Position numbers and translations under genes: made by a program. The notes under the pieces are model-generated. The model saw only the letters and a list, made by a program, of their open reading frames with translations. It did not search any database and was not told the origin of the DNA. Of a DNA stretch of 64,000 nucleotides, positions 16,645-26,061 are shown one piece after another; positions within the stretch are counted from its first letter, which is position 1, and each line of letters begins with the position of its first letter. This DNA is from Gammaproteobacteria bacterium (GTDB lineage Bacteria; Pseudomonadota; Gammaproteobacteria; GCA-001735895), in contig JASJCI010000033.1 in the NCBI GenBank assembly GCA_030066085.1, positions 1 through 64,000 on the forward strand. Direction: 5' to 3'.

Positions 16645-17616
16645 CTAAACAAGCGCCAGGGTGTAGCCAACGCCGAACAACAGCAGGAAGCGACCGGTCC
16701 ACGGCGTCAACGGCGTGCGATCGTGTGCGGCCAGGTAGTACCGCAACAGCGGCAGCAACGGCAGCGGCAGCAGCAGCCACGGCGATAGCGGGAGTTCCCC
16801 GGCGGCAATCAGCAGCCCGCTCACCAGGTAAGTCCCGCCGAGCAGCAGCCAGTAGAGCCGCACGGCACGCTCGTAGCCGAGCGCGACGGACAGGGTCTTG
16901 ACGCCACGTGCCGCATCCTTTTCCAGGTCGCGCAGTTCGTTGCCGAGCAACAGCAGCGACACCAGCGCGCTGACCGGCAGCGAGTGCAGCAGGACCGACA
17001 GGGATAACTCGCCGGTGATGGCGATGTAAGAACCCTGCACCATCAGCACGCCCATCAGCACGAACACGCAGACCACGCCGAGCCCGCGGCGCTTGTAGTT
17101 GAAAGGTTCATGGGTGTAGGCAAAGGCGCCGAGCACACCGACGAAGCCGATTACGAGCACCGCGTAGCCGCTGTATGAAGCAATGCCGACACCGATCGCC
17201 CCGGCCACGGCAAAGCTCAGCAGGCCCAGGTGGAAATTGCGCTCGACCTGGCGCCGTATTGCGTCGAAACCCTTACCATGCAGGAAACCCAGGTCCTCGC
17301 GGTCGTTGATCAGGTTGACCCCGCACTGCAGCAGCAGGCCGCCGAGCATGACCGCCGACGCGAGCAACAATCCCGCGCTATCGAGCGGCAGCGCAAGCAC
17401 GATACCGAGGCCGCAGGAGACGAAAGCGACCACCAGCGAAAAGGGACGCAACGCGGCCATGAAGGTATAGGATTTCACCGCGGACAGCGACGGAACATCG
17501 GCCGCGCGAACCGCATCCGGGCACTCCACCACGCTGCCTCGGCTGGCCGGCTCGTGCCAGCCGGCATCCGCGCGCGATTCCCGCGCCTCCTGGGTTCCGG
17601 GGGTAAGATCTAGCAT
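16645..17616 (-). CDS. UbiA-family prenyltransferase (MenA-like)
   Basis: 323 residues with eight or nine hydrophobic spans from about residue 50 onward. The first Asp-rich motif is NLINDREDLGFLHGKG and the second NELRDLEKDAARG, both needed to bind Mg-prenyl diphosphate. The spacing is closest to 1,4-dihydroxy-2-naphthoate prenyltransferase. It would attach a polyprenyl chain to an aromatic ring in the inner membrane. The first 45 residues are polar and not conserved in the family. ATG 17616 is preferred over GTG 17655. Downstream gene converges; no other quinone gene is near. Confidence 0.75.
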   Translation of the reverse strand: MLDLTPGTQEARESRADAGWHEPASRGSVVECPDAVRAADVPSLSAVKSYTFMAALRPFSLVVAFVSCGLGIVLALPLDSAGLLLASAVMLGGLLLQCGVNLINDREDLGFLHGKGFDAIRRQVERNFHLGLLSFAVAGAIGVGIASYSGYAVLVIGFVGVLGAFAYTHEPFNYKRRGLGVVCVFVLMGVLMVQGSYIAITGELSLSVLLHSLPVSALVSLLLLGNELRDLEKDAARGVKTLSVALGYERAVRLYWLLLGGTYLVSGLLIAAGELPLSPWLLLPLPLLPLLRYYLAAHDRTPLTPWTGRFLLLFGVGYTLALV

Positions 17617-17686
17617 CCCGCATACTGCTCCGGTGATCGATGCGGCCGCCCGCACCCGGGCCGCAGGCAGTTAGCTGGACTCGCCA

Positions 17687-18568
17687 TCATGCCGCGGTTT
17701 CCCCGCCAGCAGCGCTGCGCCGACGCGTGAATGCCGCCAGCGCCGTCGCCGGGATCAGCATCAGCAGGCCGTAGGTCAGGGGAATGATCGACATGTCCGG
17801 ATTATGCAGCACACCCTGGGTGACAACCAGCGCCATGCCGGCATGCTGCATGCCGACCTCGATGCTGATGGTCTTGACCTGGCGTTGAGGCAGCCCGCCA
17901 AGGCGACCGATCTGCCAGCCCAGCAGCATGGCCGCGAGCACCAGCAGCAGGCAGACCGTACCCGCGGTGGCCAGCAGTTCGACCAGTCGATCACCCTGGT
18001 CGACCACGATGCCGACGATCACGGCCGCAAAAAGCAGCACCGAGAAACGATGCAGGCGCGGCTGCCAGCGCCGGCAGGAGGCCGCGGCACGCGCACGCCA
18101 GAGCATGCCCGCGGCCACTGGCAACAGCACGATGACGGCCAGCCTGGCGACAGTGTCGAGCACGGGAAACGGCACGGATTGCCGGTCTCCATACTGCCAG
18201 TACAGGACCAGCTCGGTCAGCAATGGCAGGCTGAACGGCGTGACCAGCGCCGCGATCGCGGTCAAGCTGATCGACAGCGCCACGTCGGCACCGGCCAGGT
18301 AGGAGAACAGGTTGCTGGTAGTACCGCTCGGGCAAAAGCTCAGCACCATCAGCCCCACCGCCAGTTCCGGCGGCAGCGAGAACGCGAATACCAGCCCGAG
18401 CGCCAGCAGTGGCGGCAGCAGCATCTGGCTGGTAAAGCCGATCGCAAACGCCTTGCCGCGCCTGCCGACCCGCTCGAAGTCGGCGCGCTCCAGCGTCATG
18501 CCCATACCGAGCATGATCAGGAACAGCGCCAGCGGCAGCGCGGCGCTTAGCAGCGGTGTCAGTTCCAT
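17687..18568 (-). CDS. Bile acid:sodium symporter (BASS) family transporter
   Basis: 293 residues with about nine to ten hydrophobic spans. Family signatures are LIMLGMGMTLERADFERV near the start, SFCPSGTTSNLFSYLAGADVALS, and ISIEVGMQHAGMALVVTQ containing the conserved crossover helix. Members take up organic anions such as bile acids, pantoate or pyruvate with sodium. The ATG at 18568 has GGAG seven bases upstream. It is divergent from the RatA-like gene. Substrate unknown. Confidence 0.82.
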   Translation of the reverse strand: MELTPLLSAALPLALFLIMLGMGMTLERADFERVGRRGKAFAIGFTSQMLLPPLLALGLVFAFSLPPELAVGLMVLSFCPSGTTSNLFSYLAGADVALSISLTAIAALVTPFSLPLLTELVLYWQYGDRQSVPFPVLDTVARLAVIVLLPVAAGMLWRARAAASCRRWQPRLHRFSVLLFAAVIVGIVVDQGDRLVELLATAGTVCLLLVLAAMLLGWQIGRLGGLPQRQVKTISIEVGMQHAGMALVVTQGVLHNPDMSIIPLTYGLLMLIPATALAAFTRRRSAAGGETAA

Positions 18569-18613
18569 CGCGTTCTCCACGACGATGCTTGCGCGTAAAT
18601 CCCGATCAAACCG

Positions 18614-18619
18614 TATAAT
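18614..18619 (+). promoter_or_regulatory. Candidate -10 box
   Basis: A consensus TATAAT 35 bases before the RatA-like ATG. The only -35 candidate, TTGCGC at 18589-18594, is 19 bases upstream, longer than ideal. Confidence 0.45.
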
Positions 18620-18653
18620 TCCTCTGAAAGCAAACGCGGGCCCAGTCGGAGCC

Positions 18654-19097
18654 ATGCCGAATCATCGTCAAGAGTTGATCCAGCCTTACCGCTGCGAAGA
18701 CCTGTTCGAACTCGTACTCGATATCGAGCGCTATCCCGAGTTCGTCCCGGGCTGGCGCTCGGCGCGCGTGCTCGAGCGCGACATGGGCTGGCTGCGGGTC
18801 GAGCAGCATATAGGTATCGGTCCCTTGCGCCTGTCCTTCGAGTCGCGCGCGACATACGAGCGCCCCGACTCGATCCGCATCGAATCGGCCGCGGCTCCGT
18901 TTCGTCACCTGTGCATCGACTGGCGCTTCCACCGCGACCAGGGAGGCTGCCGGATCGAATTCGACTCGAGCCTGTCGCTGCTGGCGATGAATCGTTTCGC
19001 TACCCCGCTGCTGGAACTCATGGGTTCGAACGTAATAGCGGCCTTCAAGCGCCGCGCGGCGCAGCAACTCGCGCCGGTCGGATACGGCCAGGACTAG
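18654..19097 (+). CDS. RatA/COQ10-like START-domain protein
   Basis: 147 residues. The segment YRCEDLFELVLDIERYPEFVPGWRSARVLERD is the standard opening of the RatA/COQ10 branch of the START superfamily, followed by the cupped sheet (HIGIGPLRLSFESRAT) and a long C-terminal helix. COQ10-like members bind ubiquinone and help respiration; the Escherichia coli member has been called a ribosome-association toxin. In most bacteria this gene neighbours smpB, but here it is alone beside a divergent BASS transporter. I place more weight on the lipid/quinone-binding role. Confidence 0.82.
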   Translation: MPNHRQELIQPYRCEDLFELVLDIERYPEFVPGWRSARVLERDMGWLRVEQHIGIGPLRLSFESRATYERPDSIRIESAAAPFRHLCIDWRFHRDQGGCRIEFDSSLSLLAMNRFATPLLELMGSNVIAAFKRRAAQQLAPVGYGQD

Positions 19098-19224
19098 AAG
19101 ACCGAAGTCCGCGCGGCGGTGCCATTCCAGGGTAAAGCACGTGACCGGGGGACGATCAATTCGGCCGGCGAACTGTAAATGCGACACGCATCGACGACAC
19201 CGCGACTTCTGGCCCGTAAAAGGA

Positions 19225-19254
19225 TTGGAGAAGTAAAAACGGCCTGTTTATACT
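19225..19254 (+). promoter_or_regulatory. Candidate sigma-70 promoter for the DMGDH-like gene
   Basis: TTGGAG at 19225-19230 and TATACT at 19249-19254 with an 18-base spacer, 78 bases before the start codon at 19333. Confidence 0.5.
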
Positions 19255-19332
19255 TTCCAGCCTTGAGCACACAACCGTAGCAAACAGTCCTGGCCGGAGC
19301 GGCGGCTGCCGACCGCCAGCAGGAGTAAACCC

Positions 19333-21897
19333 ATGGCACAGTTCCCGGAAAAAGCCAACGTCGTCATCGTCGGCCTCGGCGGTATCGTCGGCGCCTCGGT
19401 GATGCACCACCTGATCGAACGCGGCTGGGAGGATATCGTCGGTTTCGATATGACTTCGATCCCCACCGACTGCGGCTCGACCTCGCATGCGTCGGACTTT
19501 TGCTACGCCACCGATCACAGCAAGTTCACCTGCTACACCACGCATTACAGCATCGAGTTCTACGACAGGCTCGGTCACTACGAGCGCTGCGGCGGCCTCG
19601 AGGTGGCACGCGTCGGCGACGACGACCGCATGATGGAGCTCAAGCGCAAGGTCGGCTCCGGCAGGGCCTTCGGCACCAACGTGAAGATGATCAGCGCGGC
19701 CGAGGCCAAGGAAAAGTTCCCGCTGCTGGAGGAAGACATGATCCAGGGCGCGATGTGGGATCCGGACGCCGGCCTGGTCAAACCACGCTCGCAAACCGTG
19801 GTCGGCGTGCTGGTCGACGAGGCAGTCAAGACCGGCAAGGCGCAGGCCTTCGCCAACACTACCGCCACCGGGCTCGATATCAAGGACGGCCGCATCGTCG
19901 GCGTCGAGACCACGCGCGGCTACATCGCTGCCGACTACGTCGTGGTCTGCACCGGCCTGTGGGGCCGCACTATCGCCGAAATGGCGGGCGAAGACCTGCC
20001 GGTCATGCCGGTCGACCATCCGCTGTCGTTCTTCGGCCCATACACCGAGTTCGAGGGCACCGGCAAGGACATCGGCTACCCGCTGCTGCGCGACCAGGGT
20101 AACTCGGCCTACATGCGCGATACCGGCGACCCCACGACCCCCGAGGGCGGTCAAATCGAATGGGGTTACTACGAGGAGAAGGAACCGCGCCTGGTACACC
20201 CGCGCGACCTGCCGGAAAAAGGCGAAACTCACTGGTCGCCGTCGCAGCGCGACCTCGAGCTCGAGCAGATCATGGAACCGCTGGAGCGCGCGATGGAACT
20301 GACGCCGATTCTCGGCGAGCTCGGCTACAAGGACGACCATTCGTTCAACGGTCTGCTGCAGGTGACCACCGACGGCGGCCCGTCGATCGGCGAGTCATCG
20401 AAAACCCGCGGCCTGTGGTACGCGGTCGCGGTGTGGGTCAAGGATGCGCCCGGCATCGCCAAGGTGCTGGTCGACTGGATGACCGACGGCGTCGCCGAGA
20501 TGGACTACTTCGGCATCGATACCGCGCGGCACTACCCGATCCAGAAAACGCCGTCGTACATCCACGACCGCTGCTACGAATCGGCGTTCAAGATCTACAA
20601 TCCCGCGGTGCACAACCGCGAGCCCTACACCAAGGGCCGCAACCTGCGCCGCAGCCCGTTCTGGGCGCGCGAACAGGAGCTCGGCGGTTACTTCATGGAA
20701 CTGGCCGGCTGGGAGCGCGCACACGGCTACGCGTCCAACGAACACCTGCTGGAAAAATACGCCGACCGCGTGCCGGTGCGCGAGCACGAGTGGGACAACC
20801 GCCACTTCTGGCGCGTATCCAACGCCGAGCAGCTGGCAATGTCGGACAACGTCGGCATGATCAACCTGTCGCACTTCGCGGTGTACGACATCATGGGCCC
20901 CGATGCCGAGACGCTGATGGAGTTCGCCTGCGTCAACAAGGTCGGCGGCGATACCCCGATCGGCAAGGGTGTTTACACCCATTTCCTCGACAAGCGCGGC
21001 GGCGTGCGCGCCGACCTGACCGTGATCCGCCATGCCAAAGATCGTTTTCGCGTGATCGACGGCGCCGATGCCGGTCACCGCGACTACATCTGGCTCAAAC
21101 GCATGGCCGAGGACAACGGCTGGCAGGTCTATATCGACGACCGCAGCGACCACGTCGCCTGCCTCGGCGTCTGGGGGCCGAACGCACGCAAGACGATCCA
21201 GGCGATTGCCGACGATCCGGCTGCGTGGGAAGACGAGAACTTCCCGTTCGCCGCGACCCGCAGGCTGACCCTGCAGGGTATCCCGGTGGAAGCCTTCCGT
21301 ATTTCCTACGTTGGCGAGCAGGGTTGGGAACTGCACGTCGACTTCAGCTACGGCATGTCGCTGTGGGACCTGGTCTATGCGCAGGGCGCCACCCCGGTCG
21401 GTATCGAAACCTACGCCAACACGCGGCGCATGGAAAAGAGCCTGCGCCTGCAAAACGCCGACCTGCTGACCGAGTACAACCTGTACGAGGCCGGCCTCGC
21501 GCGGCCGGTGGTCAAGCAGGCCGACTTCCACGGCAAGGCGCCCTACCTCGAACAAAAGGCGCTCGAGCAGCAGGCCGCCTACCTGTGCACGCTGGTGATG
21601 GACGACAACGTCGATTCGAACGGCATCGCGCGCTACCCGGTGGGCCAGTGCCCGCTCATCGATCCCGCGACCGGCGAAGTGCCGGTCGACGCCAAGGGCC
21701 GGCGCTCGTATATCTCGAGCATTGCCTACGGCCCGAGCCTCGGCAAGAACATCGGCCTCGGCTACCTGCCGGCCGACTACTGCGAGGAAGGCCGCGAACT
21801 GCTGACCGAGTACCTCGGCGAACAGTTCACCGTGCGCGTCGCCGCGGTCGGTTACAAGCCGCTGTACGATCCGGAGAACAAGCTGCCGCGCTCGTAA
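19333..21897 (+). CDS. Dimethylglycine/sarcosine dehydrogenase-like flavoprotein with GcvT domain
   Basis: 854 residues, close to the length of dimethylglycine dehydrogenase. The FAD-binding oxidase domain starts with VVIVGLGGIVGASVMHH and has His52 in GSTSHASDFC, the position of the covalent flavin histidine in the family. After a linker near 375-450, a GcvT-type folate domain (DIMGPDAETLMEFACV; YTHFLDKRGGVRADLTV; ISYVGEQGWELHV) and its C-terminal barrel follow to the end. It should oxidise an N-methyl amine and pass the one-carbon unit to tetrahydrofolate, with electrons going to ETF. CAGCAGGAG lies before the ATG. No partner subunit is adjacent. The exact substrate (dimethylglycine, sarcosine or another) cannot be fixed. 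Confidence 0.85.
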   Translation: MAQFPEKANVVIVGLGGIVGASVMHHLIERGWEDIVGFDMTSIPTDCGSTSHASDFCYATDHSKFTCYTTHYSIEFYDRLGHYERCGGLEVARVGDDDRMMELKRKVGSGRAFGTNVKMISAAEAKEKFPLLEEDMIQGAMWDPDAGLVKPRSQTVVGVLVDEAVKTGKAQAFANTTATGLDIKDGRIVGVETTRGYIAADYVVVCTGLWGRTIAEMAGEDLPVMPVDHPLSFFGPYTEFEGTGKDIGYPLLRDQGNSAYMRDTGDPTTPEGGQIEWGYYEEKEPRLVHPRDLPEKGETHWSPSQRDLELEQIMEPLERAMELTPILGELGYKDDHSFNGLLQVTTDGGPSIGESSKTRGLWYAVAVWVKDAPGIAKVLVDWMTDGVAEMDYFGIDTARHYPIQKTPSYIHDRCYESAFKIYNPAVHNREPYTKGRNLRRSPFWAREQELGGYFMELAGWERAHGYASNEHLLEKYADRVPVREHEWDNRHFWRVSNAEQLAMSDNVGMINLSHFAVYDIMGPDAETLMEFACVNKVGGDTPIGKGVYTHFLDKRGGVRADLTVIRHAKDRFRVIDGADAGHRDYIWLKRMAEDNGWQVYIDDRSDHVACLGVWGPNARKTIQAIADDPAAWEDENFPFAATRRLTLQGIPVEAFRISYVGEQGWELHVDFSYGMSLWDLVYAQGATPVGIETYANTRRMEKSLRLQNADLLTEYNLYEAGLARPVVKQADFHGKAPYLEQKALEQQAAYLCTLVMDDNVDSNGIARYPVGQCPLIDPATGEVPVDAKGRRSYISSIAYGPSLGKNIGLGYLPADYCEEGRELLTEYLGEQFTVRVAAVGYKPLYDPENKLPRS

Positions 21898-22022
21898 CTG
21901 GCGCGCGCCGGGCTCCTGGTGCTGACGACGACTGAATCCGCGTGTAACCCGGCCCAGCGATTAGTCCAGCCCGGTAACGGACTCATGGACGGGGCCGGCG
22001 CGCGAAGCCCCGTGGATTCGCG

Positions 22023-23024
22023 ATGAACCCGGCACCGCGGGACGCGATCAATCGGCCGCGGCACGCGGCCGGCGGCATCGGTTTCATCCTGCTCGGCATG
22101 CTGGCCATCTCGATCAACGACATGCTGATCAAGTGGCTGTCCGGTGATTACCCGCTGCACCAGATGGTTTTCATCCGCTCGGCGATCGGCATCTGTTTCA
22201 GCCTGGTAATAGTCCATTTCGAGGGCGGATGGCAAATCCTCAAACCCAGGCGCCCATGGCTGCACGTCCTGCGCGGACTGTTGATCGTAACCTCGAACAT
22301 GACCTATTTCGCCGCGCTGGCGGTATTGCCGCTGGCCGAGGCCACCGCGCTGTTTTTCGTCGCGCCGCTGTTCATCACGCTGCTGTCGATACCGGTGCTG
22401 CGCGAGAAGGTCGGCGTGTTTCGCCTGTCCGCGGTTGCGGTCGGCTTCGTCGGCGTGCTCATCATGCAGCGCCCCTGGCAGTCAGCGGACGAACTCGACG
22501 TCGATCGTCTTATCCTGGTGCTGCCGTTGATCTCGGCGCTGACCTACGCTTGCAACCAGATACTGACCCGCCATCTGGGAGTGCAGGCCAAGGCATCGGC
22601 GATGGCGATTTACATCCAGGCCAGCTTCATCGTGGTGTCACTCGGGTTCCTGCTGATAGCCGGCGACGGCAGATACGCCGTCGGCGTCGACAATCCGAGC
22701 CTGGTTTTCCTGCTGCGCGCGTGGACGCTGCCGACCGACCAGGACGCCTGGCTGTTCGCGGCACTGGGATTCAATTCCGCCATCATCGGTTACTCGCTGG
22801 CACAGGCTTACCGACTGGCCGACGCCGCCACGGTAGCGCCGTTCGAATACGCCGGGCTGCCGCTCGCGATCCTGTGGGGCTGGCTGGTCTGGAACGAATT
22901 GCCGGTGGCCGAGGTCTGGATCGGCATCTGCCTGATCGTCGCCGCGGGACTGTTCGTATTCTTCCGCGAACGCGTACGACGACGCCCCGTCAACACCCGC
23001 GAGCAGGTTCACCGACGATACTGA
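22023..23024 (+). CDS. DMT-superfamily (EamA) permease
   Basis: 333 residues with ten hydrophobic spans in two five-helix EamA repeats (one ends near PVLREKVGVFRLSAV, the other near WNELPVAEVW). It exports or imports a small metabolite across the inner membrane. It is 125 bases downstream of the DMGDH-like gene on the same strand, so linked expression is possible. It resembles the family member at 35718 in its opening (GMLAISINDMLIKWLSG against ASVAFSLMALLIKLLGQ). Confidence 0.83.
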   Translation: MNPAPRDAINRPRHAAGGIGFILLGMLAISINDMLIKWLSGDYPLHQMVFIRSAIGICFSLVIVHFEGGWQILKPRRPWLHVLRGLLIVTSNMTYFAALAVLPLAEATALFFVAPLFITLLSIPVLREKVGVFRLSAVAVGFVGVLIMQRPWQSADELDVDRLILVLPLISALTYACNQILTRHLGVQAKASAMAIYIQASFIVVSLGFLLIAGDGRYAVGVDNPSLVFLLRAWTLPTDQDAWLFAALGFNSAIIGYSLAQAYRLADAATVAPFEYAGLPLAILWGWLVWNELPVAEVWIGICLIVAAGLFVFFRERVRRRPVNTREQVHRRY

Positions 23025-23048
23025 CAACGGCGCCGGGGCGTCGTGAAA

Positions 23049-23681
23049 TCACCGCTGCGGGTAAACGACGGTCAGGCCCAGCGCGAACCAGTTCTGCATG
23101 CCGCCGCGGTAATACTTGATCCGGGCCGCGGGGTAACCCATTTTGAGCAGCCGGCGGATTGCCGCCGGCGACTGCGGGCACCAGATACCGTTGCAGAACA
23201 TGACCAGTGTTTTCGCCTGGCTGAAGTCCCAGGACTCGGCCATGATCACGTCGAAACGTTCCTCGAGTATTTCCAGCGCCCGCTCCGGCGATTTGAACTC
23301 GGTGAAGGGGATGCTGACCGAGCCCGGAATCGTGCCGCGCTTGACCCACGCCGAAGTGCGCGAGTCGATCAGCAGGATCGAGTCGTCACCAGCGGCAATT
23401 TGCTGCAGGTATTCGATTACGCCCAGTTCGCCGATGGTCTCGACCGCGTGCGGTTCGAACGGGTGCATCGGCTGGATCTTGCCGCGATAGGTCGGCCGGA
23501 AGAATTCGACGATGTGACTGTCGGTCGACTGCTCGCGCATCAGCGTCACGGGCTTGCCTTCGTGCATGATCTCGACGCTGAGCACGCCCGGCTCGATATA
23601 AACCTTGCGCTCGGCCTTTTCGCCAGCGCTCGTGACCTGCACGAACAGGCAGGCGATCAAAACGGCAATCCTGGGTATCAC
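23049..23681 (-). CDS. Periplasmic rhodanese-domain protein
   Basis: 210 residues with a signal peptide (about 1-19, cut near TSA-GEK). A single rhodanese domain covers roughly 85-205: ILLIDSRTSAWVKRGTIPGSVSIPF, then MFCNGIWCPQSPAAIRRLLKMGYP, where the loop Cys is expected to carry persulfide sulfur, and YYRGGMQNW. The extra 60-residue N-terminal region (IVEFFRPTYRGKIQPMHPF) is seen in some periplasmic rhodaneses. It converges with the DMT permease gene. The sulfur donor or acceptor is unknown. Confidence 0.85.
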   Translation of the reverse strand: MIPRIAVLIACLFVQVTSAGEKAERKVYIEPGVLSVEIMHEGKPVTLMREQSTDSHIVEFFRPTYRGKIQPMHPFEPHAVETIGELGVIEYLQQIAAGDDSILLIDSRTSAWVKRGTIPGSVSIPFTEFKSPERALEILEERFDVIMAESWDFSQAKTLVMFCNGIWCPQSPAAIRRLLKMGYPAARIKYYRGGMQNWFALGLTVVYPQR

Positions 23682-23888
23682 GGCAGACTCTCGTTATCTC
23701 CGGGAACTTCATTGTCCGCCATGCGCAGCGTATGGCAATCTAACCCTTGGGGTAGACGCCCGCCCCGTCGGTAATGAATACCCCTCGGCCGGGGTTCAGG
23801 TCGATAACTACCAGTTTCGGGGAAGGCGGCGCAGCGCGCGGACGTTTTCGGCTGATCGCGACCGGGGGAGCGCCCTGCTTTTCGCAGT

Positions 23889-25412
23889 TTAGTGCTGCTC
23901 GTACGCGGGCGCGGCGGCGCTGGACGCCAGCGGCAGGGTGAACTCGAAGGTTGTACCGCTCGCCTGCCCCACCGAACGAATCTCGATGCTGCCGCCGTGG
24001 CGCTCGATGATCTGCTTGACGATCGACAGCCCGACACCGGTGCCCTCGGTACTCGTATCGAGACGCTCGAACAGCTGGAAAATCCTTTCGTGGTACTCGG
24101 GTTCGATGCCGATTCCGTTGTCGCTGACGAAACAGTGCACCCAGGTATCCTGCACGCGCGCTCCGATTTCGATGACCGGTTCAGGCTGGTTGCCCATGAA
24201 CTTGGCCGCGTTGGCAACCAGGTTCTGAAATACCTCGGTCAGCCGCTGCGGTTCGGCCTGCACCACGGGCAGGTCCGGTTCGACTTCTACCCTGACCCCC
24301 CGCTCTTCGAGCTCGCGCGATACCAGCGATATCGCGCGTTCGACAACTTCGTCGAGCGCGACCGCGGTCTTCGATTCCTGCGCCAGGTTGGCCTTGCTAA
24401 GGCTCAGGATATCGTCCAGCAGCCGACTCATCGTCTGTACCGCGTTGCGTACCTTGCCCATGTCTTCCAGCGCCCGGGTGGTGCGGCCCTGCTCGAGATC
24501 TTGCTCGAGAAACCCGGTAAAACCCTGGATGGTATACAGCGGGCTCTTGAGGTCGTGCGATATCGTGTAGGCGTAACGCTCGAGCTCCTCATTGCGCGCG
24601 GCGAGATCGTCGAGCAACTGCTTGCGCTCGAACTCGGCCTGCATGCGCCGGGCAACTTCGTCACTCAGGGCGTTACGATCCTTTTCGCTCTGCACCAGGG
24701 CATTACGGGTCTGAACGAGATTGCTGTAACGGCCGCGCAACTGCAGCAAAATGATGACGAACAGTATCAGCACACTGGCGATCATCCCGGCGAGTGACAG
24801 GTAGAGCGCGATACGACTGTCGCGTAACATGTCTTCACGTGCCTGGTCGGACCAGGCCCGATTGAGGTGGGCGTCGATCATGAACAAGTGTACCGCTGCG
24901 GCCATGGCCCGGTAATCCCGCAGGAATTCGGGCGGCAGCGGATTGCCTGCCTCGACCGCACCGAACACGCCATCCTCGTGTTTGCGCAGGATTGCGAGCA
25001 TGACCGGAACCGCGGCGTCATAACTGTCGACCTGCTTGAGCGGTCGGCTGTGCTCACCCTCCTGCATCAGCGTAATCCGGCTCCAGAGCACGTCGAAGCC
25101 GGTCAGCACAACTTCACCGTCGAGGTCCCGATCCCTGGCGGCGTAACGCAGCAGCAGGCCGTCGAGCTTGAGGTACTCGCGCTCGAAGGACACCACCAGC
25201 CACAGCGTCGCCTGGGATTCGTAGCGCGCCAGCGCGGACTCTTCGCGCAGTTTCAACAGGCCATAGCCAGTTGCGACCGCGAACAGCAGGATTGCCGCCA
25301 CCAGCAGGACATAACTGCCGGAAAGGATCCTGCCGCCGCTGACGGATTCCGCCTCGAGCGAGTCGGCGGCTTCAGGATCGTCGGATGTATAGGTATTGCT
25401 CAACGCTGCCAA
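23889..25412 (-). CDS. Membrane sensor histidine kinase
   Basis: 507 residues. Membrane spans at about 34-54 and 202-224 enclose a helical periplasmic sensor of about 147 residues. A coiled coil (about 225-280) leads to the phosphoacceptor His286 in YAYTISHDLKSPL, then the N box NLVANAAKF, G1 DNGIGI, F box IFQLFERL and G2 GTGVGLSIVKQI. It is the phytochrome-like/BaeS type of HisKA kinase. It is the second gene after a secreted protein at 25434-25955 with a 21-base gap, so that protein may supply its signal. No response regulator lies in the window, so the kinase is orphaned here. Confidence 0.9.
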   Translation of the reverse strand: MAALSNTYTSDDPEAADSLEAESVSGGRILSGSYVLLVAAILLFAVATGYGLLKLREESALARYESQATLWLVVSFEREYLKLDGLLLRYAARDRDLDGEVVLTGFDVLWSRITLMQEGEHSRPLKQVDSYDAAVPVMLAILRKHEDGVFGAVEAGNPLPPEFLRDYRAMAAAVHLFMIDAHLNRAWSDQAREDMLRDSRIALYLSLAGMIASVLILFVIILLQLRGRYSNLVQTRNALVQSEKDRNALSDEVARRMQAEFERKQLLDDLAARNEELERYAYTISHDLKSPLYTIQGFTGFLEQDLEQGRTTRALEDMGKVRNAVQTMSRLLDDILSLSKANLAQESKTAVALDEVVERAISLVSRELEERGVRVEVEPDLPVVQAEPQRLTEVFQNLVANAAKFMGNQPEPVIEIGARVQDTWVHCFVSDNGIGIEPEYHERIFQLFERLDTSTEGTGVGLSIVKQIIERHGGSIEIRSVGQASGTTFEFTLPLASSAAAPAYEQH

Positions 25413-25433
25413 ACCCGGCTCTACGCCTGCGAT

Positions 25434-25955
25434 CTACTCGATCACCAGCGCTTTCAGCTGCCAGATCCAGCGGTCGGTAATCAGGTCGGTATCCAGCTCG
25501 GGATAGGTTTCCCGGGGATACACGACCCAGATCGGGCCCTTGTCGCGCACGCGCATGTAGCGCCCGTTTTGCTGCAGCGCGAACAGCACGGGGTAATCAC
25601 GCAGATCGGAAACCGGGATACTGATCTGGTAATCGTTGACCGCATGGGCCGTAATCATGGTTCCGTCGGCGCCGACCGCGTCCAGGATCAGGCGGCCAAG
25701 CACACCTCTGAACTGTTGCGTACCGTCGGTCCAGGGTGTTGTTACCGCCAGGTCCGACTGGCCCAGGGATTCGAGCATGGCGCGGTCGAATCTTGCGCTG
25801 TCGCCGTCGTTGGTATGCCTGATCTTGCCGCTGACGGTCAGAATGACCTGGCCTTCAGGTGACGGCAAACTCGCATCGGCGCGTGCTACCGTCGAGACCG
25901 ACATCGCCACCAGACAGCAACAACCTGCTACCAACCGCATTATCGATAGTTTCAT
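25434..25955 (-). CDS. Secreted protein with molybdopterin-oxidoreductase-like fold
   Basis: 173 residues from ATG 25955, with a signal peptide (ends near VARA-DAS). The body reads like the small sulfite-oxidase-type molybdopterin fold: GQVILTVSGKIRHTND, FRGVLGRLILDAVGADGTMITAHAVNDYQISIPVSDL, and a KGPIWVVYPR segment. The usual molybdenum-coordinating Cys is absent in the mature part, so it is more likely a ligand-binding or sensor-partner protein than an enzyme. It precedes the histidine kinase in one operon. Confidence 0.7.
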   Translation of the reverse strand: MKLSIMRLVAGCCCLVAMSVSTVARADASLPSPEGQVILTVSGKIRHTNDGDSARFDRAMLESLGQSDLAVTTPWTDGTQQFRGVLGRLILDAVGADGTMITAHAVNDYQISIPVSDLRDYPVLFALQQNGRYMRVRDKGPIWVVYPRETYPELDTDLITDRWIWQLKALVIE

Positions 25956-26061
25956 GCCTCGCCCGGGGTCTGCTGATCCAGTTACACAGTATAGTGGCAA
26001 GTCGATTCGATTCAGGAAACCGGGGCGGCTTGTTCAATTGAATTTTTCTATTACCCGCTAA

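Noticed and set aside
19156..20340. Long minus-strand frame of 394 codons
   Set aside because: It is a shadow of the DMGDH-like gene, whose motifs are unmistakable on the plus strand. High G+C sequence makes such long opposite frames common.
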